From positions 248,001 through 312,000 of the forward strand of contig NZ_JADPKA010000029.1 in the NCBI RefSeq assembly GCF_023073715.1: 64,000 nucleotides of DNA, read 5' to 3'. Every line of letters begins with the position of its first letter. Within the stretch, counting starts at the first letter, position 1. Of this stretch, positions 23,910-32,553 are shown in pieces. Under the pieces are notes generated by a model. The model saw only the letters and a list, made by a program, of their open reading frames with translations. It did not search any database and was not told the origin of the DNA. A program made the position numbers and the translations under genes. Source of the DNA: Bradyrhizobium sp. 164 (GTDB lineage Bacteria; Pseudomonadota; Alphaproteobacteria; Rhizobiales; Xanthobacteraceae).

Positions 23910-26156
23910 ATGCGTTTAGCGTTCTGGCGTGCCGGCAAGGACAAGGCGGTGATCGAGCGGGCTGTCTCAAAGTCCAAACCCGAAGCCGCGCCCAAGGTCC
24001 AAGCGAAGCCTGCGCCGGTCGTCGCGAAGCAGGCGCAAGTCGAATCCGGCGACATCGACCTGCACGGGCTCGGCGCGGCATTGGCGCGCAAGCGCGGCTG
24101 GATCATCGTGCCGACTGTGCTGGTGCTCGTTGCATCGGTTGTTGCCATCAATCTCGTCACACCGCGCTACAAGTCTGAATCGCGGATCCTGATCGATGGC
24201 CGCGAGAACGTGTTCCTGCGCCCGAATAGCGATCGCACCGAAGAGCGGCAGGCGCTCGACGCCGAGGCCGTCACCAGCCAGGTGCAGCTCGTGCTGTCGC
24301 GCGATCTCGCGCGCGAGATCATCAAGAAGAACAAGCTCGCGGAGCGGCCCGAATTCGATCCGGTGCTGCAAGGCATCTCGCCGCTGAAGTCGCTGGCAGC
24401 GCTGGTCGGCATCGCCCGCGATCCGTTCTCGATGACACCGGAAGAGCGCGTGCTGGATGCCTATTACGAGCGCCTCCAGGCTTACGCCGTCGACAAGTCG
24501 CGCGTGATCGTGGTCGAATTCCAGTCCGCCGATCCCGAGCTCGCCGCGCGCGTCGCCAACTCTATCGCCGACGTTTATCTCGTGCTCCAGCAGGGTGTAC
24601 GCCAGGAGCAGGCCAAGAACGCCAGCCAGTGGCTGGCGGGCGAGATCGAGAATTTGCGCAAGAAGGTGTCCGAGGCGGAGGGGCGGGTCGAGGACTTCCG
24701 CTCCAAGTCGAGCCTGTTCGTCGGCACCAACAACACCACGCTGTCGAACCAGCAGATGGGCGAGATCAATACCCAGCTCAACAACGCGCGCTCGATCAAG
24801 GCCGACGCAGAATCCAAAGCGCGGCTGATCCGCGAAATGCTCCAGAGCGGAAAGCCGATCGAGGCATCGGAGGTGGTGAACTCCGAATTGATGCGGCGGC
24901 TCTCGGAGCAGCGGGTGACGCTGCGTGCGCAGCTCGCCGAGCAGTCATCCACGCTGCTCGGCAATCATCCCCGGATCAAGGAGTTGAAGGCGCAGCTTGG
25001 CGACCTCGACAATCAGATCCGCGACGAAGCGGCGAAGATTTCGCGTTCGCTCGAAAGCGACGCTCGAATCGCCAGCGGCCGGGTCGACGGTCTGACGGCG
25101 AGCCTCGAGCAGCTCAAGAAGCAGGCGGCATCCACCAACGGCCAGGACGTGCAGCTCCGCGCGCTCGAGCGCGAGGCCAAGGCGCAGCGCGACCTGCTGG
25201 AAACCTATCTCGCCAAATATCGCGAGGCCAACACCCGCGAGACCATCGATACCGCCCCGACGGACGGCCGCATCATTTCGCGCGCCATCGTCTCGAATAC
25301 CCCGGCCTACCCTAAGAAGCTGCCGATCGTGCTGATCGCGACGATTGCGACGCTGCTGCTGTCGTCCGGCGTCGTCGTCACCGGCGAGCTGCTGCGCCAG
25401 ACTGCGCCGCGGGCTGTGGCTGCGGTCCTACCGTCACGGGCGACGGTGCGCCAAGAACCGGCAGCGGAGCCGGTGGTCGAGCCGAGGGTCGATCCCGTCG
25501 TCGGCGAGCCCGGGCCGCTTCAGCCGGCGATGGCCGCTGAGGCCGAGATGACCGAATTCGCCGAGATCGAGCAATTGGCCGAGAGCCTGCGCGCCGCGGG
25601 CGCGGCGGCGAAGAAGATTACGGTGCTCGGCACCGCGGCCGGCGACTCGATTACGCTCTCAGCGCTGACGCTCGCCCGGCATCTCGCGCGTGACGCACGC
25701 GTCGTCGTGGTCGATCTCGCCGCGTCCTCGCCGACCATTGCCGCGGTGGCCGTCGATGCCTCCGCGCCCGGCCTTGCCGAGCTGATGCAGGGCGAAGCGT
25801 CTTTCGCGCAGGTTATCACCCGGGACAAGCTGTCGCGGCTGCATCTGGTCATGGCCGGCCGCCCCGGCTTCGATCGCAGCCTGCTGCAATCACCGCGGGT
25901 GACGCTCGCGATCGATGCGCTGCTCCGGGCCTACGACCACGTGCTGCTGGATGCCGGCGGTGCCTCCGACCTGCCGGCCGAGTTGCTGACGGCCGATGCC
26001 CGCGCCGTCGTGGTACCGGATGCATCGATGGCACAGGATGCGCGCACGCTGATGTGCGAGCAGCTGAGGGCCGTCGGCTTTAGCGACGTGACGATGCTGA
26101 GCAGGCCGGTGCAGCCGTCCAATGCGATGGACGCGCCGCGCGTGGTGGCGGCGTAG
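23910..26156 (+). CDS. Polysaccharide co-polymerase/GumC-ExoP-like protein with degenerate ATPase domain
   Basis: The 748-aa protein has a cytoplasmic basic N-terminus, a first membrane segment at about 60-80, a Wzz domain (PRYKSESRILIDG), a long periplasmic coiled coil (about 190-430) with the ELKAQLGDL and REANTRETIDTAP motifs of chain-length proteins, a second membrane segment near 470-490, and a cytoplasmic domain shaped like a BY-kinase. In that domain the Walker A site reads GTAAGDSIT, lacking the Lys of GKS/T; VVVVDLAA and LLDAGG keep the shape of A' and B. No Tyr-rich tail follows. It should control chain length and export but is unlikely to autophosphorylate. GGGAG 6 bases before the ATG fixes the start. 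Confidence 0.9.
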   Translation: MRLAFWRAGKDKAVIERAVSKSKPEAAPKVQAKPAPVVAKQAQVESGDIDLHGLGAALARKRGWIIVPTVLVLVASVVAINLVTPRYKSESRILIDGRENVFLRPNSDRTEERQALDAEAVTSQVQLVLSRDLAREIIKKNKLAERPEFDPVLQGISPLKSLAALVGIARDPFSMTPEERVLDAYYERLQAYAVDKSRVIVVEFQSADPELAARVANSIADVYLVLQQGVRQEQAKNASQWLAGEIENLRKKVSEAEGRVEDFRSKSSLFVGTNNTTLSNQQMGEINTQLNNARSIKADAESKARLIREMLQSGKPIEASEVVNSELMRRLSEQRVTLRAQLAEQSSTLLGNHPRIKELKAQLGDLDNQIRDEAAKISRSLESDARIASGRVDGLTASLEQLKKQAASTNGQDVQLRALEREAKAQRDLLETYLAKYREANTRETIDTAPTDGRIISRAIVSNTPAYPKKLPIVLIATIATLLLSSGVVVTGELLRQTAPRAVAAVLPSRATVRQEPAAEPVVEPRVDPVVGEPGPLQPAMAAEAEMTEFAEIEQLAESLRAAGAAAKKITVLGTAAGDSITLSALTLARHLARDARVVVVDLAASSPTIAAVAVDASAPGLAELMQGEASFAQVITRDKLSRLHLVMAGRPGFDRSLLQSPRVTLAIDALLRAYDHVLLDAGGASDLPAELLTADARAVVVPDASMAQDARTLMCEQLRAVGFSDVTMLSRPVQPSNAMDAPRVVAA

Positions 26157-26201
26157 GCGAGGGCGCTGCCCCCGGTAATCTACCGATCAGTGCTGCTCTT
26201 A

Positions 26202-26220
26202 CCTCCCCCTCCAGGGGAGG
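26202..26220. repeat. Short palindrome between convergent genes
   Basis: CCTCCCC-CTCCA-GGGGAGG lies between the co-polymerase and the GNAT-fold gene, which converge. The CTCCAGGGGAGG motif is a common Bradyrhizobium intergenic repeat and may act as a boundary. Confidence 0.6.
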
Positions 26221-26260
26221 GAAGAGGCAGCCCGCAAATGGAGAGACGAGGGCGCCGACC

Positions 26261-27442
26261 TTACCCGAACGCCTGACGCAGACTGCGCGCCAGGTCGAGC
26301 AGCATCTGGTTCTGCTTCACCAGCCGCTTGCCACGGTTCAGCGAGGACATTGCCACCGCCGCGAGCCTTCCGCGCGAGGTCAACGGGACAAAGCTGTCAA
26401 AAATGTCTTCGTCGTCCTTGCAGAACATCCGCTTGTAGTCGTCCGAGCCGATGCCGAGGTCGAGCGAGCGGTACCCGCGCTCGGCGCAGCGGTCGATGAT
26501 GTAGCGCATCAGGATCAGACCGGGACTGTAGCGGGCATTCTCGGACATCGTGTAGGTGTTGAACATCATCGAGAGGCGCTGGCCGTCGGCGACGCCGGCA
26601 AAGATCGCGATCACTTCCTCGTCGCATTCGAGCGCGTGGACGTCGATCACGCGTCCTTCTCCTCGCCGGGCAAGGCAGGCGCTGCGGATGAATTGTTCGA
26701 CGCCCGGTTCGGCGAAGACGTTCGGCAGCTTCTGCTCCGCCATCCGCGCCGGCTTGACGCGGAAGAACCAGTCGAGCAGGCGCACGATGTCCGCATCCGT
26801 GGTCGCAAGGTGGTAGCGGTAGCCCGCGAGGGCCTGGAGCTTCTTCTCCTTGCTCTTGAGGCGACGACGGAAGGAATTGCTGATCCGCGATGCGGGCGGA
26901 CCGCCCGGCTCCATCGCCAGCAACGGGCAGCCGTTGACCGAGCTCTGCCGCGGCAGCAGCGCAAACGGGTTCTGCTGATCGTGCCAGCGCTTAGGCTGCT
27001 GCGTCAGCGAGAGGACGTCGACATGCTCGCGCAGCGGCGCAAACAGCGCATCGAGATCGGCGAGGACGGCCTGTGCCGCGAATTCGACGTTCCACAGGCC
27101 CATGTTGAAGGTGGTATGCTTGCCGCCCATGAAGCAGGCCGTGCGCACGCCGTGGGCTTGGCGCAGCGACAGCGGCAGCAGCACGAGCGGCCGGTACTCG
27201 ACGTCGCGGGCGATCACGACGAACGGGCGCGCGCCCTCGCGTTTGCCGACCAACTGCTGCCAGGGACCGAGCAGGTCAAACCGCTGATACGGCGTGAAGA
27301 GGTGGCCGCTCTCCTCGAAGGCGCGCCAGACCGCCTCGGCCTCGTCGAGATCAGCGACGATATCGACCTGGCCGATGCGGCCCGCTTTCGACCGCGCTGG
27401 CGCTTCTGCCGTCCGGCTTTGCATCGCCGCAGCCATGGTCAT
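26261..27442 (-). CDS. GNAT-fold acyltransferase (BioF2/CelD-like) of polysaccharide locus
   Basis: The 393-aa protein belongs to the Acetyltransf_6 group found in polysaccharide loci. After an N-terminal domain (WRAFEESGHLFTPYQRFDLLGPWQ) it has the C-terminal GNAT half with FRRRLKSKEKKL near 205, then GQRLSMMFNTYTMSENARYSPGLILMRYIID and LDLGIGSDDYKRMFC, the latter being the family's conserved end motif. It would transfer an acyl group, perhaps to the polysaccharide or its precursor. The ATG at 27442 is preceded by AGG 8 bases up; the frame extends much further upstream without a start signal. It is divergent from the NodB-fold gene 118 bases away. Confidence 0.85.
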   Translation of the reverse strand: MTMAAAMQSRTAEAPARSKAGRIGQVDIVADLDEAEAVWRAFEESGHLFTPYQRFDLLGPWQQLVGKREGARPFVVIARDVEYRPLVLLPLSLRQAHGVRTACFMGGKHTTFNMGLWNVEFAAQAVLADLDALFAPLREHVDVLSLTQQPKRWHDQQNPFALLPRQSSVNGCPLLAMEPGGPPASRISNSFRRRLKSKEKKLQALAGYRYHLATTDADIVRLLDWFFRVKPARMAEQKLPNVFAEPGVEQFIRSACLARRGEGRVIDVHALECDEEVIAIFAGVADGQRLSMMFNTYTMSENARYSPGLILMRYIIDRCAERGYRSLDLGIGSDDYKRMFCKDDEDIFDSFVPLTSRGRLAAVAMSSLNRGKRLVKQNQMLLDLARSLRQAFG

Positions 27443-27560
27443 TCGCGAAACCTGTCGAGAAATCGAAAATATACGTATTTCGGCCGGTGGCCGACCTTTG
27501 CAAACAAATGTCAACAAAGGGTAATGACGATAGGAAAGGGAACAGGGGGGCTGCGCGAAG

Positions 27561-28613
27561 GTGGGGACCTTGGCATCCGACGACAGATGGCTGGAGCGTC
27601 TTCGGCTTGAGCTGGCCTGGTTCAGCGGCCAGGCTGCGTTGCGCAGCCGTGGTGCCGGCGCCATCCTGCGCTTTGCGCATGTGCGGCCGCGGCGGCGCGG
27701 CGGCTTTCAGCCGCTGGGGGCGCACGAGATCACGCCGCAGTTCCTCGACCGCGCCATTCGCGCGCTGAAGCAGTGGAAGTACGATTTCCTTGGCATGGAC
27801 GAGGTCTGCCGCCGCGCGGTGACGCTGCCGGAGAAGCGGCGCTTCGTGGCGCTGACCTTCGATGGCGCCAACAAGGATTTCATCAACTTCGCCTATCCGG
27901 TGCTGGCGCGGCACGCTGTGCCTTGCACGATCTATGTCCCTACCGCCTTTCCCGACGGCGTCGGCGAAGCCTGGTGGTTCGGGCTCGAACGGATGATCGC
28001 GCGCGAGAGCCGCATCAGCCTGATGATGGGCGAGAAGGAGCAGCGCTTCACCGTCACCGACAATGCCGAGAAGCAGGCGCTGTTTTCGTATCTCGAGAGC
28101 TGGTTGCGTTCGCTACCGCCGGCGGATCTGTCGGCGGCGATCGCCGATCTTTGCGCGCGCTACCGGATAGACCTCGCCGCGATCTCGCGCGAGGCGTCGA
28201 TGGGTTGGGAAGATCTGACGAAGCTCGCCGCCGATCCGCTCGTCACGATCGGCAGCGCGACCGTCAACTATCCTGTTCTCGCTAACATGAAGGATGCGGC
28301 CGCGCTCCGCGAGATGACCATGGGCAAGGCGGTCGCGGAAGCGGCTTTCCGCCGCGAGATCAGGCATTTCGCCTTTCCGTTCGGCGATCGCTCTTCGTTT
28401 GGGCGCAGCCACGTCGTGATGGCAGAGGAGGCCGGCTTTGCCAGCGCCGTGTCGACGATCCCGGGCATCGTGGATGCAGAGGGACGCACCAATCTGCGCG
28501 CGCTGCCGCGGATCTCGTGGGACGGCCGGGTGCGATCGCTGCGCATGATGCGCGTGCTGGTGTCCGGCGTTGCCTTTGCGCCGGTGAAGCCGACCGGCAG
28601 TGCCGCGAACTAG
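27561..28613 (+). CDS. NodB-fold polysaccharide deacetylase homolog lacking metal-binding residues
   Basis: The 350-aa protein has the NodB fold as seen by VALTFDGANKDFINFAYPVL near residue 95, where active enzymes read TFDDG, and by VTIGSATVNYPVLANM near 225, where active enzymes read G-x-H-T-x-x-H. The second Asp of motif 1 and both His of motif 2, the three metal ligands, are replaced by Gly, Ala and Tyr. Motif 3 (FAFPFGDRSSFG near 272) is kept. An insertion of about 60 residues lies between motifs 1 and 2. It starts at a GTG (27561). The likely reading is a non-catalytic carbohydrate-binding or regulatory protein in the polysaccharide locus. Confidence 0.85.
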   Translation: MGTLASDDRWLERLRLELAWFSGQAALRSRGAGAILRFAHVRPRRRGGFQPLGAHEITPQFLDRAIRALKQWKYDFLGMDEVCRRAVTLPEKRRFVALTFDGANKDFINFAYPVLARHAVPCTIYVPTAFPDGVGEAWWFGLERMIARESRISLMMGEKEQRFTVTDNAEKQALFSYLESWLRSLPPADLSAAIADLCARYRIDLAAISREASMGWEDLTKLAADPLVTIGSATVNYPVLANMKDAAALREMTMGKAVAEAAFRREIRHFAFPFGDRSSFGRSHVVMAEEAGFASAVSTIPGIVDAEGRTNLRALPRISWDGRVRSLRMMRVLVSGVAFAPVKPTGSAAN

Positions 28614-28840
28614 AAGGGCTGCGAACTGGACTTGGCGCGATCGGGACGCTGCATCCAGCTCACGATCGGCATCGCCGGTAGCACCCATCCCATGCCAACG
28701 ACCACGTAGTAGATCGCCTGGCGCCAGCCGGACTCGGCGATCCACGGCATCTGCGCCAGCGCCATGCCGAGCAGGGCCCAGACCGTGGCCAGCATCAGGA
28801 GCAGGATGGCGCCGAGGAACTTGCGGGTGCGGATCGTCAT
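28610..28840 (-). CDS. DUF2842-family small membrane protein
   Basis: The 76-aa product has two membrane segments (about residues 9-30 and 42-62) and the DUF2842 family pattern TRKFLGAILLL and YYVVVGMGWVLPAMPIVSWM. The function is unknown; the family is common in alphaproteobacteria. Its last codons overlap the stop of the convergent NodB-fold gene by 4 bases, so no terminator lies between them. Confidence 0.85.
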   Translation of the reverse strand: MTIRTRKFLGAILLLMLATVWALLGMALAQMPWIAESGWRQAIYYVVVGMGWVLPAMPIVSWMQRPDRAKSSSQPF

Positions 28841-28948
28841 GGCGGGAGCTTGCTGCGTTGGCGTAACTTGCGCTGCGGGAGCGGGGGACTATAAGGGGCG
28901 CGCAGTCCGGTTCAAGCCTCCTTGGTTCAAGTCCTGGTTTTTGCCCTA

Positions 28949-30031
28949 ATGACGACGATTTCCGCCCCGTCCGAACCGCATCGCGCCGTGCGCGTGTGGC
29001 TGATCGCCGTGGCCGCGCTGATCGCGCTGATGGTGCTGGTCGGTGGCGCGACGCGGTTGACGGAATCCGGCCTCTCGATCGTCGAATGGAAGCCGGTAAC
29101 GGGCAGCGTGCCGCCGCTCACCGAGGCGCAGTGGACCGAGGCGTTCGAGGCCTACAAGAAGATCCCGCAATATCGCGAGCTCAATGCAGGCATGAGCCTG
29201 TCCGAGTTCAAGGAGATCTTCTGGTGGGAGTGGAGCCACCGGTTGCTCGGCCGTTTCATTGGCATCGCCTATCTGCTGCCGTTCCTGTTCTTCCTATGGC
29301 GCGGCGGTCTGTCGGGTGAGCTGAAGCGGCGGCTATGGCTGCTGTTTGCGCTCGGCGGGCTTCAGGGCGCGGTCGGCTGGTGGATGGTGGCCTCGGGCCT
29401 GTCGGAACGCATCGAGGTGTCGCAATATCGGCTGGCGACGCATCTGGTGCTCGCGCTTCTGATCTTCGCCGGCATCGTCTGGACGGTGCGGCGGCTCAAG
29501 GAGCGGCCGCAGATCGCAGCACCTGCGCGCCTGCGGTTCACGAGCGCGCTGCTCCTCGTCGTGACTTTCGTGCAGATCTATTTCGGCGCGCTGGTCGCGG
29601 GCCTGCGCGCCGGACGCGCCTACAACACCTGGCCGCAGATCGACGGCGCGTTCATTCCTTCGGCAGAACGGCTGTGGTTCGAAACGCCGTGGTGGCGCAA
29701 CCTGTTTGACAACGTGCTGACGGTGCAGTTCGAGCACCGTATGACCGCGTACGCGTTGTTCGTGCTGGCGGCGCTGCACGCGGTTGACGCCGTGCGTTCG
29801 CGCGCAGGTGCGGCGGCAAGCGGCGCGCTGTGGTTGTTGGCTGCGGTAAGCATGCAGGCGGTGCTCGGTATCCTGACGCTGCTCAACCAGGTTCCGATTG
29901 GACTGGCGCTTGCGCACCAGGCGGTCGCGATCGTCGTGTTGATACTCGCGGTGGTGCAGACGGAGCGACTGGCTTCGCGGCAGTCGATCGAGGCGCGGCC
30001 GCGCGGTGTTCCGCTCGGTCAGGCGAGCTGA
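28949..30031 (+). CDS. ctaA: Heme a synthase (COX15/CtaA)
   Basis: The 360-aa protein has eight membrane segments and the conserved CtaA motifs: [21 protein letters not shown] near 35-55, [10 protein letters not shown] near 100, [10 protein letters not shown] near 165, QFEHRMTAY near 265 and LAHQAVAI near 325. The four His in the last three motifs and in the WEWSHR segment are the heme ligands. The enzyme converts heme o to heme a for cytochrome c oxidase. The start at 28949 places [17 protein letters not shown] at the N-terminus; a start at 28922 is also possible. It lies divergent from the DUF2842 gene. ctaB and the oxidase genes are not in the window. Confidence 0.95.
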   Translation: MTTISAPSEPHRAVRVWLIAVAALIALMVLVGGATRLTESGLSIVEWKPVTGSVPPLTEAQWTEAFEAYKKIPQYRELNAGMSLSEFKEIFWWEWSHRLLGRFIGIAYLLPFLFFLWRGGLSGELKRRLWLLFALGGLQGAVGWWMVASGLSERIEVSQYRLATHLVLALLIFAGIVWTVRRLKERPQIAAPARLRFTSALLLVVTFVQIYFGALVAGLRAGRAYNTWPQIDGAFIPSAERLWFETPWWRNLFDNVLTVQFEHRMTAYALFVLAALHAVDAVRSRAGAAASGALWLLAAVSMQAVLGILTLLNQVPIGLALAHQAVAIVVLILAVVQTERLASRQSIEARPRGVPLGQAS

Positions 30032-30376
30032 TCAGCAATAGCCATAGATGCCGCACGCGTAGGGCAGTCGCCAGAAATAGTCGACCTGCTTTCCGCCGTA
30101 ATACGGGCCCTGATAATCGTAATCCCAGGGGCGACCGTAATAGCCCGGCAGCGTGTGCGAGCCGGGCAGCAGCGGCGTGCCGGGCAGGTTGCGGATGTAA
30201 CTGCCGATGCCATAGGCCGGCGAGATCAGCGCGTCGGGATCGGTCTCGACATAGACTCTTGGCGCTTCCTGCGGCGGAACAGCTGCGCGCCGCTGCGGCG
30301 TGGCCGGCAGATCGGCAGCCAGCGCGGTTGAAACCGTCAGCATCGCCGCAAGGGCAGGCACCATCCAGCGCAGCAT
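30032..30376 (-). CDS. Small secreted Tyr/Gly/Pro-rich protein
   Basis: The 114-aa product has a signal peptide (MLRWMVPALAAMLTVSTALA-ADL) and a Tyr, Gly and Pro-rich mature chain with segments such as YDYQGPYYGGKQVDYFW, ending GYC. No domain is recognised. It is convergent with ctaA, sharing no bases with it but starting right after its stop. The mature protein may be an outer-surface or periplasmic protein; this is by composition only. Confidence 0.7.
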   Translation of the reverse strand: MLRWMVPALAAMLTVSTALAADLPATPQRRAAVPPQEAPRVYVETDPDALISPAYGIGSYIRNLPGTPLLPGSHTLPGYYGRPWDYDYQGPYYGGKQVDYFWRLPYACGIYGYC

Positions 30377-30455
30377 CGTCGGCTCCGAATCAAAGGAGGG
30401 ATCCAGTGACGATGTATGCGGCAGATATGGTTAACGACTGTTAACTGACGTGAGC

Positions 30456-30522
30456 CATTCCGGGCGGGCGAAGCACCGAACCCGGAATCTCGGGTTCAGC
30501 GCTACGCGCCCCCTGGCATGAC
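30456..30522. repeat. Palindromic intergenic repeat (CCCGGAAT type)
   Basis: ATTCCGGG near 30458 pairs with CCCGGAAT at 30481-30488, and GAACCC/GGGTTC pairs lie within, giving alternative hairpins. It sits upstream of the small secreted gene and downstream of metZ. Confidence 0.65.
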
Positions 30523-30531
30523 GCCAAAGCC

Positions 30532-31812
30532 TTACGCGCCCAGCGCCTGTTCCAGATCCGCAATCAGATCTTCCTTGTCCTCGATGCCGATCGAGAGCCG
30601 CACCACGTCGGGGCCGGCGCCGGACTTGATCTTGGCGGCATCGTCGAGCTGGCTGTGCGTGGTCGAAGCCGGGTGGATCACCAGCGAGCGGGTGTCGCCG
30701 ACATTGGCCAGATGCGAAAACAGCTGCAATTTCGACACCAGGCTGACGCCGGCATCATAGCCGCCCTTAAGGCTGAAGGTGAACACGGCGCCCGCGCCCT
30801 TCGGTGCATATTTGCGCGCGAGCTGATTGTATTTGTCGCTCGGAAGGCCGGCATAACTGACTGAAGCCACCGCCGGGTGGCCGACGAGGAATTCGGCGAC
30901 CGCCTTGGCATTGTCGCAGTGCTTCTGCATGCGCAGCGGCAGCGTCTCGATGCCGGTCAGGATCATGAAGGCGTTGAACGGCGACAGCGCCGGCCCAAGA
31001 TCGCGCAAGCCCAGCACGCGGCAGGCGATCGCGAAGGCAAAATTGCCAAAGGTCTCCTGGAGGCGGATGCCGTGATATTCGGGCCGTGGCTCCGACAGCA
31101 TCGGATATTTGCCGCCGGTGGACCAGTCGAAGGTGCCGGCATCGACGATGATACCGCCCAGCGAATTGCCATGGCCGCCCAGGAATTTCGTCAGCGAGTG
31201 CACGACGATGTCGGCGCCATGGTCGATCGGGCGGATCAGATAGGGCGAGGCCAGCGTGTTGTCGACGATCAGCGGCACGCCGGCTTTGCGCGCCACCGTC
31301 GAGATCGCTTCGATGTCGGTGATGCCGCCGGCGGGATTAGCGATCGACTCGATGAAGATCGCCTTCGTGCGCGGCGTCACCGCGCGCTCGAAGCTTGCGA
31401 TGTCGTCGGGATCGGCCCACACCACGTTCCAGCCAAAGCTCTTGAACGCATGCGTGAACTGATTGATCGAGCCGCCATAGAGCTTTCGCGCCGCGATGAA
31501 TTCGTCGCCGGGCTGGAGCAATTGCTGCAGCACCACGACTTGCGCAGCATGGCCCGAGGCCACCGCAAGCGCGGCCGTGCCGCCTTCGAGCGCCGCGACA
31601 CGTTCTTCCAGCACCGCGTTGGTGGGATTGCCGATGCGGGTATAGATGTTACCGAACGCCTGCAAACCGAACAGCGAGGCGGCGTGGTCGGCATCGTTGA
31701 ACACGAAAGACGTCGTTTGATAAATCGGAGTTGCGCGCGCACCGGTGGTGGGATCGGGCTGTGCACCGGCATGCACGGCGAGCGTGGAAAATCCTGGAAG
31801 GCGATCGCTCAT
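30532..31812 (-). CDS. metZ: O-acetylhomoserine sulfhydrylase/aminocarboxypropyltransferase (Cys/Met PLP family)
   Basis: The 426-aa protein is a Cys/Met metabolism PLP enzyme. The Lys that binds PLP is in HSLTKFLGGHGNS near residue 205, with YTRIGNPT near 57, VDNTLASPYLIRPIDHGAD near 185 and the C-terminal VRLSIGIEDKEDLIADL. These match O-acetylhomoserine or O-succinylhomoserine sulfhydrylase, which make homocysteine with sulfide in methionine synthesis. Substrate choice between acetyl and succinyl esters is not certain. The start at 31812 has AGGA 7 bases upstream; a longer frame begins at 31878. The CoA-binding gene lies upstream on the same strand. Confidence 0.93.
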   Translation of the reverse strand: MSDRLPGFSTLAVHAGAQPDPTTGARATPIYQTTSFVFNDADHAASLFGLQAFGNIYTRIGNPTNAVLEERVAALEGGTAALAVASGHAAQVVVLQQLLQPGDEFIAARKLYGGSINQFTHAFKSFGWNVVWADPDDIASFERAVTPRTKAIFIESIANPAGGITDIEAISTVARKAGVPLIVDNTLASPYLIRPIDHGADIVVHSLTKFLGGHGNSLGGIIVDAGTFDWSTGGKYPMLSEPRPEYHGIRLQETFGNFAFAIACRVLGLRDLGPALSPFNAFMILTGIETLPLRMQKHCDNAKAVAEFLVGHPAVASVSYAGLPSDKYNQLARKYAPKGAGAVFTFSLKGGYDAGVSLVSKLQLFSHLANVGDTRSLVIHPASTTHSQLDDAAKIKSGAGPDVVRLSIGIEDKEDLIADLEQALGA

Positions 31813-31949
31813 TGAGGCGTCCTGTTCTCTTGATCTGAAATCGCGCGGCATGCTGATCGGCGCGGCATCCGCCGTCAAGCTGCTGCTTCACATCGGAACG
31901 ATCGTGCTACGCATTGTCGCGATCGCGAAATGAATCCTTCGCGATCGCG

Positions 31950-32534
31950 TCAGCGCTGCTCGGTCTTGTTTTTGGCGGCGCGATCGGATGCCGCGGTGTC
32001 GCCACCGCCGACACTCATCCGATTGAGGGATAGCCGCATGCCTTGCGTCGGTGCCGGAGCGCGCTTGGAACTGAGCGTGCGTGAATTGACGCCCATCCAG
32101 GAGATCTCGGACGACAGGCGGCCGTATTCGATCTTGGGACAGCGGTTCATCACCACCTTGATGCCGACGGACTCTGCCTTCGCCGCCGCCGCGTCGTCGC
32201 GCGCGCCAAGCTGCATCCAGATCACCTTCGGCAGCGGATCGAGCGTGAGCGCCTCTTCGACGACAGGCATGATGTGGCTCGAGTTGCGAAAAATGTCGAT
32301 CATGTCGACGGGACGGCCGATGTCTACGAGCGAGGCGACGAAGGGGTTTCCGAGCAGCTCCTTGCCGACATGGCCGGGATTGACCGGGATCATGTCATAG
32401 CCGCGCTGCGCCAGATATTTGAACGCAAAATAACTCGGCCGCACGTTGACGGGCGAGGCGCCGACCATTGCGATCGACTTCACGCTGTTGAGGATGCCGC
32501 GGATGTAATTGTCGGGGTAGGCGTCGTGGTTCAT
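31950..32534 (-). CDS. CoA-binding domain protein (CoA_binding_2, YccU-like)
   Basis: The 194-aa protein has a Rossmann-type CoA-binding domain: KSIAMVGASPVNVRPSYFAF near residue 19, YDMIPVNPGHVGKELLGN near 46 and VIWMQLGARDDAAAAKAES near 105, followed by NRCPKIEY. A low-complexity C-terminal tail rich in Ser and Arg follows. Members bind CoA and may act as CoA-linked regulators or chaperones; the role is unknown. It is in a row with the enoyl-CoA hydratase upstream (19-base gap) and metZ downstream. Confidence 0.9.
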   Translation of the reverse strand: MNHDAYPDNYIRGILNSVKSIAMVGASPVNVRPSYFAFKYLAQRGYDMIPVNPGHVGKELLGNPFVASLVDIGRPVDMIDIFRNSSHIMPVVEEALTLDPLPKVIWMQLGARDDAAAAKAESVGIKVVMNRCPKIEYGRLSSEISWMGVNSRTLSSKRAPAPTQGMRLSLNRMSVGGGDTAASDRAAKNKTEQR

Positions 32535-32553
32535 CTCTTATCTTTTCTTGTTA

